A DNA stretch of 64,000 nt from Silurus meridionalis (lineage: Eukaryota; Chordata; Actinopteri; Siluriformes; Siluridae). The number at the start of each line of letters is the position of its first letter. Position 1 is the first letter of the stretch. The notes beneath the pieces were generated by a model. It was not told the origin of the DNA. It searched no databases and saw nothing but the letters and a program-made list of their open reading frames with translations. Below, one piece after another: positions 1-12,720 of this stretch. The DNA lies in contig NC_060899.1 in NCBI RefSeq assembly GCF_014805685.1, forward strand, positions 9,230,790 to 9,294,789. Direction: 5' to 3'. The position numbers were made by a program, and so were the translations under genes.

Positions 1-199
1 GATATGCTCAATTATAGAATAAAATGTTGTTGGGATCCAAAGCCTCATTAAAGAAAATCTTCCAAAGCTTCCACGTAACCACCAAATCAACCACCAAATA
101 TTACAAATGTACATCCATGGCATGGCATTGATTTGCAAAACCCCAACGATTACTCATACATTCTTTACTAATTGCATTTTTTTATGACCAGGGTGAGAA

Positions 200-2075
200 A
201 TCGGAGTTGGCTAGACTGGTTCAAGCTGACCTGGAGACAATTATAACTTTTTAGACTTAATAATATCCCACGGAACAGACGTCACTGATATAGATGTTTT
301 ACCTCAAAATGATATCACAGACCATTACCTCATACAGTACACACATTATAGACTTGGTAGGACTATTGTTCCAACTACTAAAGACAGATTCATAAGTAAC
401 CTGCCTGATCTATCTCAACATCTCACTATACCCCTAAATACTAATGATTTTGATGAAATGGTAAACAGCAAAGGCACTATCCTCACTAGCACCTAAGTTG
501 CAACTAACTCACTAGCATCTAACATGATTGCCCCATCCGATTAAAAAAGCTTAGAGAAAAAACACTTGCACTATGGTATAATTATCATACTCATACCCTA
601 AAGAAAGCAACCCAAAATCTGGAAATGAAAATGGAGAAAACAGAATTGCATACAAAGACAGCATGCTCAGCTACAGACAGGTACTAAAAGTCAATTGGGC
701 ATAACACCTGAGCAAGCTCATAGAAAACAAACAAAACAATTCTATGTTCCTTTTTAGTGCAGTGGCTGGATTAACAAAAAAAAATATCTCTGAAAAGAGT
801 ATTCTATCACAGTTTATTTGTAAGGCCTTTATGAATGTCTTCACTAAAAACAAAAGTATACTGCAAAGTATCAGAAATTGTGGAGGTCCAAGATCCAGTC
901 TCACCTAAAGTTCTACAATTACAATTATAATGATTTACAGTATTGGGCAGGAACAGCTGTATGATCCTATCACCACAGCTAAACCAACAACATGTTTGTT
1001 AGATCCCATTCCAACAAAATTACTGAAGGAAGTGTAACATACAGCTGGAGAGACTTTTATTATTATTAATAACACCTGTAGGTCACGTCAGAAACCCCAT
1101 CAAGTTGTTGGATAATAAGCCCCTTATTAAGAAACCTAATTTGGATCCAAAACTACAGAACTATTTTAAACCTTCCATTTTGGCTAAGCTTTTAGGCAAC
1201 AATATCTTTCAAGAGTTTGTCAATTTTTAGGTCCCATCATAGCATAGAATCGGCGATAGTTAAAATCACAAATGGCCTGTGTTTAGCTTTAGCTGCATCT
1301 CTCTGTTAGTTTTACTAGACCTTAGTGCTGCTTTCGACACTATAGCTCAAGACTTTTTCCTAAATCGCTTACAGAATTATTGCGTTGGTTTAGATCCTAC
1401 CTGTCTGATCGTTACCATTTAGTAGATTTAAATGGTGAACTATCCAGGTTAATGCAAGTAAAATAAGGGGTGCCACAAGGATCAGTTCTAAGACCTCTAC
1501 TTTCCACAATATACATGCTTCCCTTGGGAAATATAATTAAAACGCATGGGTTTCCATTGTTATGCTGATGATATCCAGCTATATATCTCATCGAAACATC
1601 TCATTTGGCTAGGTTAACTGTGTGTTAACGAAACAAAAGATTGAATGACGAACAACTTTCTATTATTTAATTCTGATAAGACAGAGATTTTGCTCATCGG
1701 ACCAAAAACCAATACACAGAAGCTCAAGCAATCCAATTTGCATTTAAAAGGATGTACTCTAAATACTAGTTTAACAGTAAAAGACCTGGAATTATTTTAG
1801 ACATCAACTTGTCTTTTGAAAATCATATCACCTATATTACATAAACAGTCTTCTTCCGTCGTAGAAATATTGCTAAGCTAAGAAATGTTATCTATATCTG
1901 ATGCAGAGAAGCTAGTTCATGGATTCATGACCTCCAGACTGGACTATTTTAATGCAATACTAGGTGGGTGTCCTGCATCATTAATGAACATTCTATAGTC
2001 AGTCCAGAATGCAGCAGAGTTCTCACAAGGTTGTCTTTTAACATGCTACAATTTAACAATATCTGGGATATTCTG
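200..2075 (+). pseudogene. Degenerate L2-like non-LTR retrotransposon (endonuclease tail and reverse transcriptase)
   Basis: Relic of a LINE polyprotein that once carried an endonuclease and a reverse transcriptase. Around 245-330 the translation reads LDLIISHGTDVTDIDVLPQN followed by DITDHYLI, which is the end of the endonuclease domain of L2-type fish LINEs. At 1300-1345 VLLDLSAAFDT is the first catalytic reverse transcriptase block. At 1468-1500 GVPQGSVL is the next block. The YADD region near 1560 is frameshifted. TEILLIGPKT (1682-1711) and SRLDYFNA (1932-1955) follow. Stops and frameshifts occur throughout, and the stretch 620-1200 is poorly conserved. The copy is old and non-functional. 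The L2 assignment is from motif memory; another Jockey-group clade is possible. Confidence 0.8.
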
Positions 2076-2399
2076 TAAAGGTATATGCTTTTCTAAATGG
2101 ATTCTGTAAATTATTTTTTGTTTGTTCGGTTGTTCCACCGATGTTGCGCTTTACTTTAGCGTGTGCTTGCACAGCCAATTTAACCAATTTAGTTCGATTA
2201 GCCAACATGTGAAATGCAAGTTTCTGCAGTTATTTATGTTTTTTTATTGATCACAATGTTTTTACACATTTTCTTCTATATCTTTGTATGATGTCCTGTA
2301 CATAGTGGCTTTAAAGTTTTACCAAAGTTTATCCACATTGCCTTTCATTTGAACTTAAAAAAGATAGTTTCATCTTATCCACTTGTTGACTCCCCAAAA

Positions 2400-2402
<3 letters not shown>

Positions 2403-2450
<48 letters not shown>
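2403..2450. repeat. (AC)n microsatellite
   Basis: About 24 uninterrupted AC units directly after the eroded LINE region. Confidence 0.98.
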
Positions 2451-2452
<2 letters not shown>

Positions 2453-2453
<1 letters not shown>

Positions 2454-4421
2454 ATTCAACTATATGTCGAATATGGGCAAGACTTGACCATTCTAAATTG
2501 ACTATGTAAAAAATCCTTAGTTTGGGACACCACTACTATAGATGAATAAGCTAATGCTTAACGTCACATGACTTTAAGCCTTAGCCTTAGTCTCACTTGC
2601 ATAGAATAATTGCATAGAAACAAAAGCAAGTAAGAATCTGTGCACGGTGGAAAAATTATAAAAAGAAGACACCAGTTTCCAATTGTGCTCTCCTCATTTT
2701 ACGAAGAGCTGTCACCATTGGCATTTAAAAAGTAAGCTTCTGGTAAACTTTTAATTTAGATGCTAATATGAAAGTAAGCAAACAATAGCAAACCTCCCTT
2801 TCCTTGCTATACACATGTGCACTTCATTTAATGAAGTGCATAGAACACTGAGGCAAAACTGACCTGGGAAATGTGTTTTCAGCACTTCAGAATCAGTGAA
2901 GTGTTTTGAAACAAGTCACTGATGTTACTTTAAAATGGACAAAACAAAAATAATAAAAAGAGGCAGTGAAGGAAAATACAGGGAGATAGAGTGAGAGTGA
3001 GAGAATAGTAATAAAAAGACAAATAGACAAAAGGTTAAGCAGGGAATCACATATCCATCACCAAAAGTGTTTTTGAAGCATCCACAGAAAAGATAAGGCT
3101 TCCAATGTAATCAGTAGCTTTCTAAATTGCCACAGTAATAACAGAATAATGGATAAATTGGAAACCCTTTTAAAATGTAGCTGTTGCAATTTATGTTACA
3201 TACAATGTGCTGCACTAAGAAATCATCAGAGGATAAATAAAACCAAGGGCATGCTCAAGTGCTGATTAAATTGGCTATATAAATGACTGCCACTGACACA
3301 TAATTTAAATAAATTTAAGGTGCAAAAATATGATCATAACACAGTGAAAAATATTTGGGAAGTAGCTGTCCAGACAAGTGTGGTTTTATCACAAGGAGAC
3401 ATTTAATTACAGATGGCAACCTGAATGTGAATAGGCCTATATATTTTTATAAAGCATTTGGGTCAGTGTTTGCAGTTATGTACTATATTAAATATTTAAA
3501 CATACACTTTCAGAAAATGGTGAACTCATCCTCAGCCTTTCCAGAATAAGTTATTTTGCTATCAAATATGGGATAACACAATACAGTCTTGGCACCCTCT
3601 GATGATTAACAGTATTAATACATAAAAAAATATATGTTTAACAAATCATTAATGAGAATCGTCATCTTCAAGCCAAAGCATCAAGACGTGTGCAGCATTA
3701 GTGGCAGCATGTTGTGAACATGGACTCATGGTGTAAGCTGGAAATTTCAAAAGCTTTACACTTGGTTTAGTTTAAACTTGTGCAAAACAGTGGAGGTGGT
3801 ATGGCCCTCAGGCATTGACATTGATTTTTTACATTTCATTTAATTAGAGAATTAGAGAAAGATTGCACAAACCTTTACCCACCACTTATTTAAATTTTCC
3901 AACCCAGCTTTGTCTTTCTTTTTTTTTTTACATGAATAAATGAATAAATAATTTTTTACATGTTGAACCCAGAATGATTTTAAACAACACAAAAGAGTTC
4001 TCTCTTATCTTTGATCTTGCACACATTAATGATTCATGCAATTACAAAGCTCTTATAGCCTGCAGGTCTTGGACATTTATTCTTATTTCTAAAAAGCCAT
4101 AAAGGAATATAAATCCATAACCTTGTGCTTTATGAGACGACTACTGAACTACTGTCTATGCTTCTAGATTTACAATTTTTATCATAAGTGTTGTGCTACA
4201 TCCAGAGTGCAAAACATTTTTTTCATAATTAAATGAATGCATGCCATTTACAACCTAACTCTCTTTGTCACCACATGACACAGTTACAATCTGAATTCAA
4301 AACGACTGCTTTAATGGGTTCAATATATTTCCTAAAAAAAATGTACATGTACAACTTTGATCATTTCAGTCATGCAATTACATAGATGGAAAATTATCTT
4401 TTCCTACTAACCATTATTCTT

Positions 4422-4472
<51 letters not shown>

Positions 4473-5919
4473 ATACAGCTGTGCTCATCTCTCTCTGTGT
4501 GTGGAACAGGAGATGTGTGTTGACTGACAGGTCTGCAGAATCAGAACAATGCCCCAGCTGGAAATGAGAACCTGAAAATGTTTATTTAAAGCTCACAAAT
4601 CAATCATCTCTGACGCACACACACACGCATGCACACACTTTAGTGCAGTACACACACACAGCACCATATAGTAAATTGAAGTCTGCTGCTGCTCTTCTGT
4701 CCTGTTATATTCTTTAAATACCTTGAATTAATCATCAGCAAAAACAATCAGGATATCATGAAATTAATCTAAGCAACAAGCTTGCATTTGTCCACAACTC
4801 ATATCACTTTGGATTACAAATGATTACCTTATAAGCATACCCATAAATAACAGCAAATCAGGACAAAATGCCTGCCTAATCACACTGAAATCCCACAGGA
4901 ACGAGCTGCTCATCAGCTCCCAATAAATCACTAATGTTCAGAGTTGCACACTGTAGCTGATTTGAGTGGATCAATGTACTAATTCATGGTCATCCCAGTG
5001 AGAGCTGTGAATAAGACCTATGCTGAAATGTGCTGATTTTGACCAGCTTTTGACCAAGACCTGGGCACGTCTACAATTCTCAGCACATAGAGAGGAATTA
5101 ATGAGAGTAAATGAAGAATATTCATTTCGAGGCATAATCTTAAAGAAACTTTATTACTCATTCTGCAGGTATCATTAATTTTCGTATCCTTCTTTTCTTA
5201 TTAAATTTAATTCTAGATGTTTCATGTGTCTTGCATTTGGAATGTATCTAAATAATGTTAACAACATGCATTTGTACATGCAGTTTCCAGTAAGCATTGA
5301 AAATGCATAACACATAATATCTATTTAACTCATAACACATGATTAACTGTTTTCCATATTTTTGGACTGTTTAATACAGCTGTGAATAACAAAAACCAAA
5401 AAATAAAATAAATAAATAAAACAATACTATTACACTCAACAAATCAAACCCATCCAAATTGCTTATATGCAGTTTATTTTGTGTTTTTCCCCAACTATGC
5501 ATGCCCATCTTAATCACTTTATGTATGTGAACCCTTTTGGTATTCCGACATTTCTTTCATATTCATTACTTTCACAATGTTGCACATATAATTTTGCCGT
5601 AACCAATAATATACAAACAATTGTACGTTTTACGTATTTATTAAACATAGTGGACAAATTAGTCTATGGTGGAAAAACACGTGTGAATTCCTTTTTTAAA
5701 TAACAAATAGAACCAATGTTAACACCAAGTCCAAACCCAAATGTGCCCTGTGGCTGTTGATCAGACTTATCAACAACTTCGATTAAGCCTCAGATGGTGT
5801 TCCATAAAACATAAAACAAGAAAAACAAAAAATATTATTGTTGTTTAAATAATTGCAAGCTGTACAGACCATGAGGCAAGAAAAAACACTGATGTCTCCC
5901 TCCACCATGCCCAACAAGT
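2453..5919. other. Noncoding, single-copy-looking sequence
   Basis: AT-rich with no supported coding sequence. Two ORFs of 64 and 78 codons (3355-3549 and 5467-5703) are low in complexity and look like chance. A near-perfect palindrome, TGCACTTCAT-TTA-ATGAAGTGCA, lies at 2818-2840. The segment 4890-5180 is less AT-biased and free of recognisable repeats, so it may contain conserved regulatory sequence; this is only a guess. Confidence 0.5.
4424..4470. repeat. (CT)n microsatellite
   Basis: Pure CT run of about 47 bases, followed by a looser CT/GT-rich segment to about 4505. Confidence 0.98.
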
Positions 5920-5924
5920 CCAAG

Positions 5925-6100
5925 TTCATTTACATTTACACCATTTGCCAGGCACACTTATCCACAGCAATATATCTTATTTATAATCTTATTTATATAT
6001 GAAGCTGTTAAGGGTTAAGATCATCGCTCAAGGAACCAGCAGTGGCAGCTTGGTGGCAGTGGGATTTAAACTCGCAAACCTTTATCAGGATGTTTTTGTG
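5925..6100 (+). repeat. Common teleost interspersed repeat (SINE-like)
   Basis: The run TTTACATTTACACCATTTG at 5931-5949 is followed by a short gap and TTATCCACAGC, then GGTTAAG, GCTCAAGGAACCAGCAGTGG and CAGCTTGGTGGCAGTGGG. This is the layout of a very abundant fish repeat that usually ends in a short tRNA-like tail. The tail is lost here. I recognise the repeat but not a firm family name. The copy is diverged. Confidence 0.6.
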
Positions 6101-7946
6101 TTATTAGTTTGAGGTGGCATGTGTCTGTCTACTATATTATGACTTGGATGAAGAAATTGTAATAATTGTTTAAATAAATATTGGAAAAAGATCCACATAA
6201 AGGGAAAAGATTTAAAATTATTTCGGGTCCAAGACCATGTCCATTACAATGTGTAGAAGCAGTTTGTGGTACTGGTTGTCAAGTATAGAATATAGACTGA
6301 AGAATTTCTACATTTCCATGACTGTAGAAAGTTGTAGTTACAACTGCATAAAATACATCATTGGGCTACTAAAATATCTATTTAAAATGTCCCTTGGGCA
6401 CTCTACAAGATATCAGATTGTCTCTTGACCTTGATGACTCAAGACTCTGACAGCCAAGAAGGAAAAGAATGCAGATCCACAGAAAGGAAAGCAGAGGCAC
6501 TTATCGAAAGAGAAAATGTGAAAGAGATGCAGGAGAGCACACAGTGACTTACTTTCTCTCTCACATACACACACACAGGGAACACTTAAATACAGTGGTG
6601 TCACCTCTAAAACTGCAGGAAATCTCTCCATGTCCTGCAGTGGCTGCCCATAAATACAGACCTCTCCCCTTGTTTGACATTGTATAGCTGTCCAGAGCAA
6701 TCAGAAAATTGTGTGTGGTTGCTGGATGTTGCGTATGAACGTAAAGTGGGTATAGCTACATGTGCAGTACCTTGATTTACACACAGTTAGAACAGACATA
6801 ATAAAAATAACTGCCACCGCTAATGACTGAGCATGCCCTGCCCTACTACACTCTATCACCAGAAACCAAGAGACTTGATTCACATCAGCTCATAAGAATA
6901 GCACACAACATTATACTGTTTTTGACTTCAATAGAGCATGACCACATGAACCACAGCTGTTTGCTAGCAGGGTGCTGGCATGAATTGCGATGCTGAATCA
7001 TGATAACCTGGGCTCATTAGCCGATGAGGCAAATTTAGCTTTGTAATTCACTTACCGCTGCTCGCTGTCTGTTGCACTCATCCCAAGACAGAATAATTTA
7101 CTGCCTGCTGTTTATCCCCAAGCACTTTTTTTGTTATCTAGACCCTGCAAGTGGCTCAAGTTAATCAATTATTTCATTCCTTAATCTGGCCTTTATTTTT
7201 TCAGTAAAAAGCTCACATTTCCTACAATGCTGTTGCTTCAATCAAAGAAAAAATACAAGATGCCTAAGACTATAATAATTTACTTAACAACTCACTGTCA
7301 CTCACTGCCACACAGCATGCAGTCTGTATATATTTGTGGAGACATTCTTGTACTTTTCGGCTTTGCTTCGCTTTAATCAAATGCTTTTGATTTGGCACAG
7401 ATGGAAAAAACAGGACTGTTTGTCGTCTAATTGCAGCCTGGATTTTGTGCGCCACTCTATGGGTTGTTGAATGTGTCTAAACATTTCTAACAAATGCCTG
7501 CTGTGTTAGCCATTCAACAACATTAGCAAATGTCACTGCTAAATACAAGACACAAGAAGAAGTTAATCATGCCAGTGCATCATCTGTGAAGGACTATCAT
7601 TATAGATCACGCCCAAAATTTGATTCAGTGCAATATTTCATCTTTTTTTTTTACTGCCTTTTAGTGTGGAGTAGTAACTTTCACAGTTGCCAATGCATGC
7701 TTTTACAGTAGTTCCTGTCACACATTCTCACTTCACCCAAGCACATCTCCCGTTGTCTATGTCAAAAATCATTAAAGATCCTAAATTTTTTTGTATACAT
7801 CTATTTTTAATGACAGTAAACAAATACTGTTACAGTCAAAGATTATTCATAAAAGACACGACAACATATACTGTAAATATTCAGCATTTTTTTATCAATC
7901 TTGCCATCATTTTATACATTTGGGTTGTGTTCATATTTGTGGTTGT
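6101..7946. other. Noncoding sequence with a possible conserved element
   Basis: No supported gene. ORFs at 6413-6700, 6469-6687 and 6701-6883 overlap each other on both strands and show no domain. The stretch 6960-7130 is repeat-free, of mixed composition, and contains clustered homeodomain-like motifs (TAATTC, ATTAGC, AATTTA), as in many vertebrate conserved noncoding elements. Nothing else is visible. Confidence 0.45.
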
Positions 7947-7964
7947 ACACTATAGTTACAAAGT
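7947..7964. repeat. 5' copy of a probable 18 bp target-site duplication
   Basis: ACACTATAGTTACAAAGT occurs here and again at 9473-9490, immediately after the GAA-rich tail of the LINE. A shorter partial copy (TATAGTTACAAAG, 7974-7986) sits right against the element. The exact 5' junction is therefore ambiguous, possibly because of a small duplication during insertion. Confidence 0.8.
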
Positions 7965-8042
7965 CCAAAAGTATATAGTTACAAAGGCCGAAAGAAGAGA
8001 AGGAAAGGAGGGAGATGTCTACAGAGATGACAGGGTAAGGAG

Positions 8043-8404
8043 AAGTGTAGGGGAGTGGAGATTCGGGTTGGCACTTTAAATGTTGGTACTATGACTGGTA
8101 AAGGGAAAGAGGTAGCTGATATGATGGAAAGAAAAAACGTAGGTATGTTGTGTGTTCAGGAGACCAAGTGGAAAAGGAGTAAGGCCAGGAACATTGGAGG
8201 TGGGTTTAAACTGTTCTATCATGGTGTGGATGTAAAGAGAAATGGTGTAGGGGTGATTCTAAGGGGAAAAGTTTAGTAAGTGTGTAGTGGAGGTGCAGAG
8301 AGTTTCTGATAGAGTGATGATCGTAAAGTTGGAAGTTGAAGGGGCAATGATAAATGTCATCAGTGCTTATGCTTCACAAGTGGGTTGTGAGATGGAGGAG
8401 AATG
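8043..8404 (+). pseudogene. RTE endonuclease domain fragment
   Basis: Apurinic-like endonuclease of a LINE, which nicks target DNA. The frame from 8055 gives MEIRVGTLNVGTM, then the metal-binding motif CVQETKW, and stops at about 8274. A further segment, VISAYASQVGCEMEE, lies at 8357-8401. The rest of the domain (the GADFNGHVG and QVDYVLCRR motifs seen in the second copy) is deleted. The fragment is broken by a stop, a frameshift and the deletion. Confidence 0.82.
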
Positions 8405-9442
8405 AATATGTTGATGGAGAAGTATAGAGAAGGTCAGAAGTAGTTGCATTGTGTATATGTGGATTTAAAATCAGGTGTGTCAGAGAAGTATGTAAGGGTG
8501 GTGCAGGACATGTATGAGGACAGTGTGACAGCAGTGAAGTGTGCAGTAGGATTGACAGACTGGTTCAAGGTGGAGGTTGGACTGCATCAAGGATCGGCTC
8601 TGAGCTCTTTCCTGTTTGCAGTGGTAATGGACAGGTTGACAGACGAGGTCAGACAGGAGTCTCCATGGACTATGATGTTTGCGAATGATATTGTTATTTG
8701 TGGTGAGAGTAGGAAGCAGGTTGAGAAGAGCCTGGAGAGGTGGCGGTACACGCTGGAGAGAAGAGGAATGGAAGTCAGCAGGAGTAAGAGTACATAAGCA
8801 GGAGTGTACAGAGTACATGTGCGTGAATGAAAGGGAGGGCAGTGGAGTGGTGCGGTTGGAGGGAGAAGAGGTAGAGAAGGTGGAGGAGTTCCGGTACCTG
8901 GGGTCAACAGTGCAAAGTAATAGAGAGTGTGTTAGAGAAGTGAAGAAAAGAGTGCAGGCAGGGTGGAGTGGGTGGAGAAGAGTGGCAGGAGTGATTCGCA
9001 GAAGAGTATCTGCGAGAGTGAAAGGGAATGTTTATAGGACTGTGGTGAGACCTGCTATGTTGTATGGTTTAGAGATGGTGGCATTGAGTAAAAGACAGGA
9101 GGTGGAGCTGGAGGTAGCAGAGCTAAAGATGTTGAGGTTTTCGTTGGGAGTGACGAAGATAGACAGGATTAGAAATGAGTTTATTAGAGTGACAGCGCAT
9201 GTAGGACGTTTTGGAGACAAGGTGAGCTAGATTGTAAAGGTTTGGACATGTTCAGAGGAGGGACATGGGGTATATCGGTCGAAGAATGCTGAGGATGGAG
9301 CCACCAGGAAAGAGGAAAAGAGGAAGACCAAGGAGGCGGTTTATGGATGTGGTGAAGGAAGACATGCAGGTAGTTGGGTTGAAAGAGGCAGATGTAAAGG
9401 ACAGGGGGTTATGGAGACGGATGATCCGCTGTGGCGACCCCT
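8405..9442 (+). pseudogene. RTE reverse transcriptase C-terminal half, catalytic site mutated
   Basis: The RT palm from MLMEKYREGQK onward is present. A small deletion removes the DLEKAYDRVPREELW block seen in the other copy. Then come GVSEKYVRVVQDMYEDSVTA, LHQGSALSSFLFAVVMDRL and the catalytic motif, which reads FANDIVIC instead of FADDIVIC. The first catalytic Asp is therefore Asn. RYLGSTVQSN, LRFSLGVTKI and the C-terminal MIRCGDP block at 9420-9440 follow in shifted frames. This is plainly a pseudogene. Confidence 0.88.
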
Positions 9443-9472
9443 AATGGTAGAAGCCAAAAGAAGAAGAAGAAG

Positions 9473-9490
9473 ACACTATAGTTACAAAGT
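9473..9490. repeat. 3' copy of the 18 bp target-site duplication
   Basis: Exact copy of 7947-7964, placed directly after the (GAA)n tail of the RTE copy. Confidence 0.8.
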
Positions 9491-10212
9491 GACAAAAGCT
9501 TTAGTAAGGTAGGGTGTATAGTGCGTAATCAACATCATCCATCAAGATATCTGCTTCCATAAAATAATTAAGTTTTAGGTTTTCTTTTTACACTTACAGT
9601 TTAATAAAATTTTCTGATCTCAATGACTCATCTTTTTCACTGGACTAATCATGACATGCAGATGCAGCCATAATGACTGCTAGAGGAAAATGTCCTAAAT
9701 TTCTGCCTCCAAACAAAAGCTAAGGAAGGCAGCATCATGATTACCCCATAGAACTGATGAATTTCCAGCTCTAACTGGTTAATATATTCATAATAATATG
9801 TTAATGTCCTTGAAGTAAGAACTTATTCACAGGGAAATGGCAAATGATTATATAAATTAAGCCTACAATGCACATATTTTAGTTAAAAAGAAAAGCTTAC
9901 TTATATAAGAACAAAAAATTAATATATTGAATATGCATGGATTCCTATAGGTTTTTTTTTACTTACAGAGCACTGTGCTATATTAAGTTTTCCACAAATT
10001 TGACAAGCTAAGCCTTTTCTGCAGCTTTTTAAATAAAGAGAAGATGAGAAACTGATGATCTATTGACTATTTATGTTTTACACAGTTATGAGCTAATACC
10101 TGTTATAATAAAGGTGACAGTAAGAACTAACATGTTTTATGGACTGTGGTCAAAAATATGGAATTAATCAATTGTCATTGTAAGCCGTACTAGGGTTAAA
10201 AAAAAAACTTGT
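9491..10212. other. AT-rich noncoding sequence
   Basis: No ORF, RNA gene or recognisable repeat seen. Confidence 0.5.
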
Positions 10213-10425
10213 CCTGCTCAGAGCCCTGACCTTAACCCCACTAAATGCTTTTGGGTGAGCTCCAACACCAACAAACCTACTTGCCCAATACCATTGCCTG
10301 ACCTCACTAATGATCTTGTGTCTAAATGGGCGAATATATAATGTAGTGGAAAACCTTCACAGAAAAATAGGATGTTATATTTATCAAGCACTTATGAATG
10401 TTATGGTCGGTTGTACATAAAAAAT
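10213..10425 (+). pseudogene. Degenerate transposase-like repeat
   Basis: The translation contains PDLNPTKCFWV, followed after a gap by PDLTNDLVSKWA. The first block resembles the catalytic-glutamate region of Tc1-like transposases (usual form DLNPIEHLW). Here the expected Glu is Lys. A stop follows WANI. It is a short, old fragment of a repeat that is frequent in fish. The superfamily is an inference from this single motif. Confidence 0.5.
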
Positions 10426-11763
10426 GGACCTTATACTAGATGTTGACGTTTTTTTATAAATAAAAATTGCATTTACTGGTAAATTACTGTGGTATAAGAG
10501 AAACAAAGCAAGACATGGCTTACTGTAAATTAATCAATGACATAGTGGCAAGGTCACCCAGCAGAAAAACAGGTCAATTTTTATATTTACATCCTCACTC
10601 TAAGCTAATGTTTTTCTGACATGTTATGCTAGGGTTGTTTTTTCTGATTTGCTGGCAAGTGTTTATAGCAGGTATGCGAGTGGCCATGAGTCACTGTGGA
10701 TAACTGTGGAGCTCTCTATGCATGCATGGTATGTGTGAATGCGCAGTGCGGTATCAGTGTGTGCAGAAAGAAGTGGAGGGGAGAGGGCAGCGCTGCAATA
10801 TCTCAGCTCACTCTGACTCTGGCTCACTCTCTAGACTTGACTCATGACTGTCTCAGCCATGCGCAGACTGTCACTGAGAATTTCTCATTCTCTTCCGTCT
10901 CATGCATGCACAAGGAGAGTGGATGCTGCAATGTCAGGACAGAATGAGGGGTTAGAATGTAGAGAAATGGCAGGACAAGTTGAACAAACTGTTACAATGT
11001 AAGTGCCAAGAATCAAGAAAAAGACTGTCAGACTGTATTTGGTCTGGTTTTGACATAGACTGAAACACAAACAGCAGGCCACATGACGTGTTTAAGAGCT
11101 ATGTGTATAAACTCAGTTTGAATACAGAAAGGAATGCAGCTTCCTGTTGGACCAAACCTCAAGCACCTTTGTGCACAGAAAAAGCCTCACACCCCTGCTG
11201 TCTGTTAATAGCCTGTCCCCCCTACAGACCGTTTCAGTACGACATCTGTAAACAACTACATGTGATTCGAAAATTGCTTTGACACGGTTATTACAGCATG
11301 GCATATTACTGACTTTAATATGAACAAATTAATTCAGGAACAGCAAGTGAATAAATAGATTGCACTAGGTTTCAGTTGACTTCTACTCTAGGAAATTAAT
11401 ATGCGGCAAATTTGAAGGTGGCTCTTAGCTAATAAAGACAGATTTCTGTGAAGGATTTAGATTTAGAAATATTTAGCAAATAAAAAGTCTGCCTTTAAAA
11501 TAGAATAAAATGATATCACTGCTGCAAGGAACATTAGTATAATCTGCTAACCGTAGAAGTAATAGCTGCCATAAATATTAAATTCATGACAGTGCTTGGG
11601 GAAAATTGAGGTCTTGTATTATTCAGCTTTCAGAGTGTCAGTCTTTTAGTTAACTGTCTGTATAAACTTAGCACAGAAGAAGAAGAGCATTCTCCCTGCA
11701 TAGCCCACTACAGAAATAGACTCACTCTATTTTACCTACAAAAGCATGAAGAATCTTTTTTCT

Positions 11764-11768
<5 letters not shown>
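10426..11768. other. Noncoding sequence
   Basis: No supported gene. Overlapping ORFs on opposite strands at 10696-11304 (60-83 codons) lack any domain and look like chance. The segment 10680-10930 is less AT-biased than its surroundings but I recognise nothing in it. Confidence 0.45.

Positions 11769-11833
<65 letters not shown>
11769..11833. repeat. (CT)n microsatellite
   Basis: Pure CT run of about 65 bases. Confidence 0.98.
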
Positions 11834-11835
<2 letters not shown>

Positions 11836-12429
11836 GCATGGAGATACAAAGACACCATATCAAATGAAATGAAACTGAGTGATATATAGGAGTTTTGAGC
11901 CAGGACAGTGGTCCACATGGAGATGAATGCCTTTAGCGCTGAATTGTAGGGATCAGCTGGGTCTACAGATAAAGGATTTGTGTGATATTAAGAAGTCTGA
12001 AGTTACTGCAGAGGCAGAACCCCAGACCATGGCAAATCGCCTGAGGACGTCAGTGTAATGAAGGATAGAACGTGAGTAAGGTAGAAAAAACCTTAAAGAC
12101 TACCTTTACATTTGAAAATGAACTAAAGACAAAATTATTATTTAAATAAGCATCTTGAGCATCTTTGCTTTAGAAAGTATTATAGTTACAAGATTATATT
12201 TACACATCAAAACAAACACTAAATGATGACAATGAAGGTCAAAACCATTTTATAAATATCTTGATAAATCACAAAAACACATATAATGAAACATTTAATA
12301 TCATAAAGTTTGCAAAATGATATCTAAAAAAATCAATGTCTGGAACTGATGAAACCAAGGTAGAGAAATTTGATTATCATGTACAACAACATGTTTGGTA
12401 AAAACAAAATGTAATGCCACAATTGCCTC

Positions 12430-12720
12430 ATACTGTCAAGTAAGATTGGGTAGGAGTGATGAGAATCTCAAGAATCTATCCCAGAAATCCTGTACAAGCC
12501 CTGGATGGCACACCAGACCATTACAGGGCATTGTACACACACATTCACACACTCCTTTAAACTTAGGGGCAATTTATAGTAAACAACCAGCTTAGTGGCA
12601 TTCTTTCAAACTAAAGGACGCAGAAGAAACGCATGTAACGTTTTGGAGAATATGCTTCACAGACAGTGGACCCTGAAGCTATGAGGTAGCTGTGGCAGCA
12701 TTCTCCCAAGAAAATATACT
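12430..12720 (+). repeat. Diverged teleost interspersed repeat (SINE/LINE-tail type)
   Basis: Recognisable landmarks are CACACCAGACCATTACAGGGC, CACACACATTCACACACTCC, TTAGGGGCAATTTATAGTA, and near the end CCTGAAGCTATGAGGTAGC. This is the order of a widespread fish repeat. Related pieces occur at 15245-15370, 24600-24700 and, in opposite orientation, 31360-31500. A 66-codon ORF here is incidental. The family name is uncertain. Confidence 0.55.

Larger units (their letters stand above)
7986..9472 (+). mobile_element. RTE-type LINE, internally deleted copy
   Basis: Non-LTR retrotransposon of the RTE type (Expander-like in fish). It begins in the purine-rich 5' leader, runs through an endonuclease and a reverse transcriptase region, and ends with the RTE-style 3' end ATCCGCTGTGGCGACCCC followed by a (GAA)n tail. 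An 18 bp direct repeat flanks it. Compared with the longer copy at 49335-52245, about 1.2 kb is missing at 8404/8405 (end of the endonuclease to the middle of the reverse transcriptase). A second small gap lies near 8470. It cannot encode an active protein. Superfamily is confident; the exact family name is not. Confidence 0.88.
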
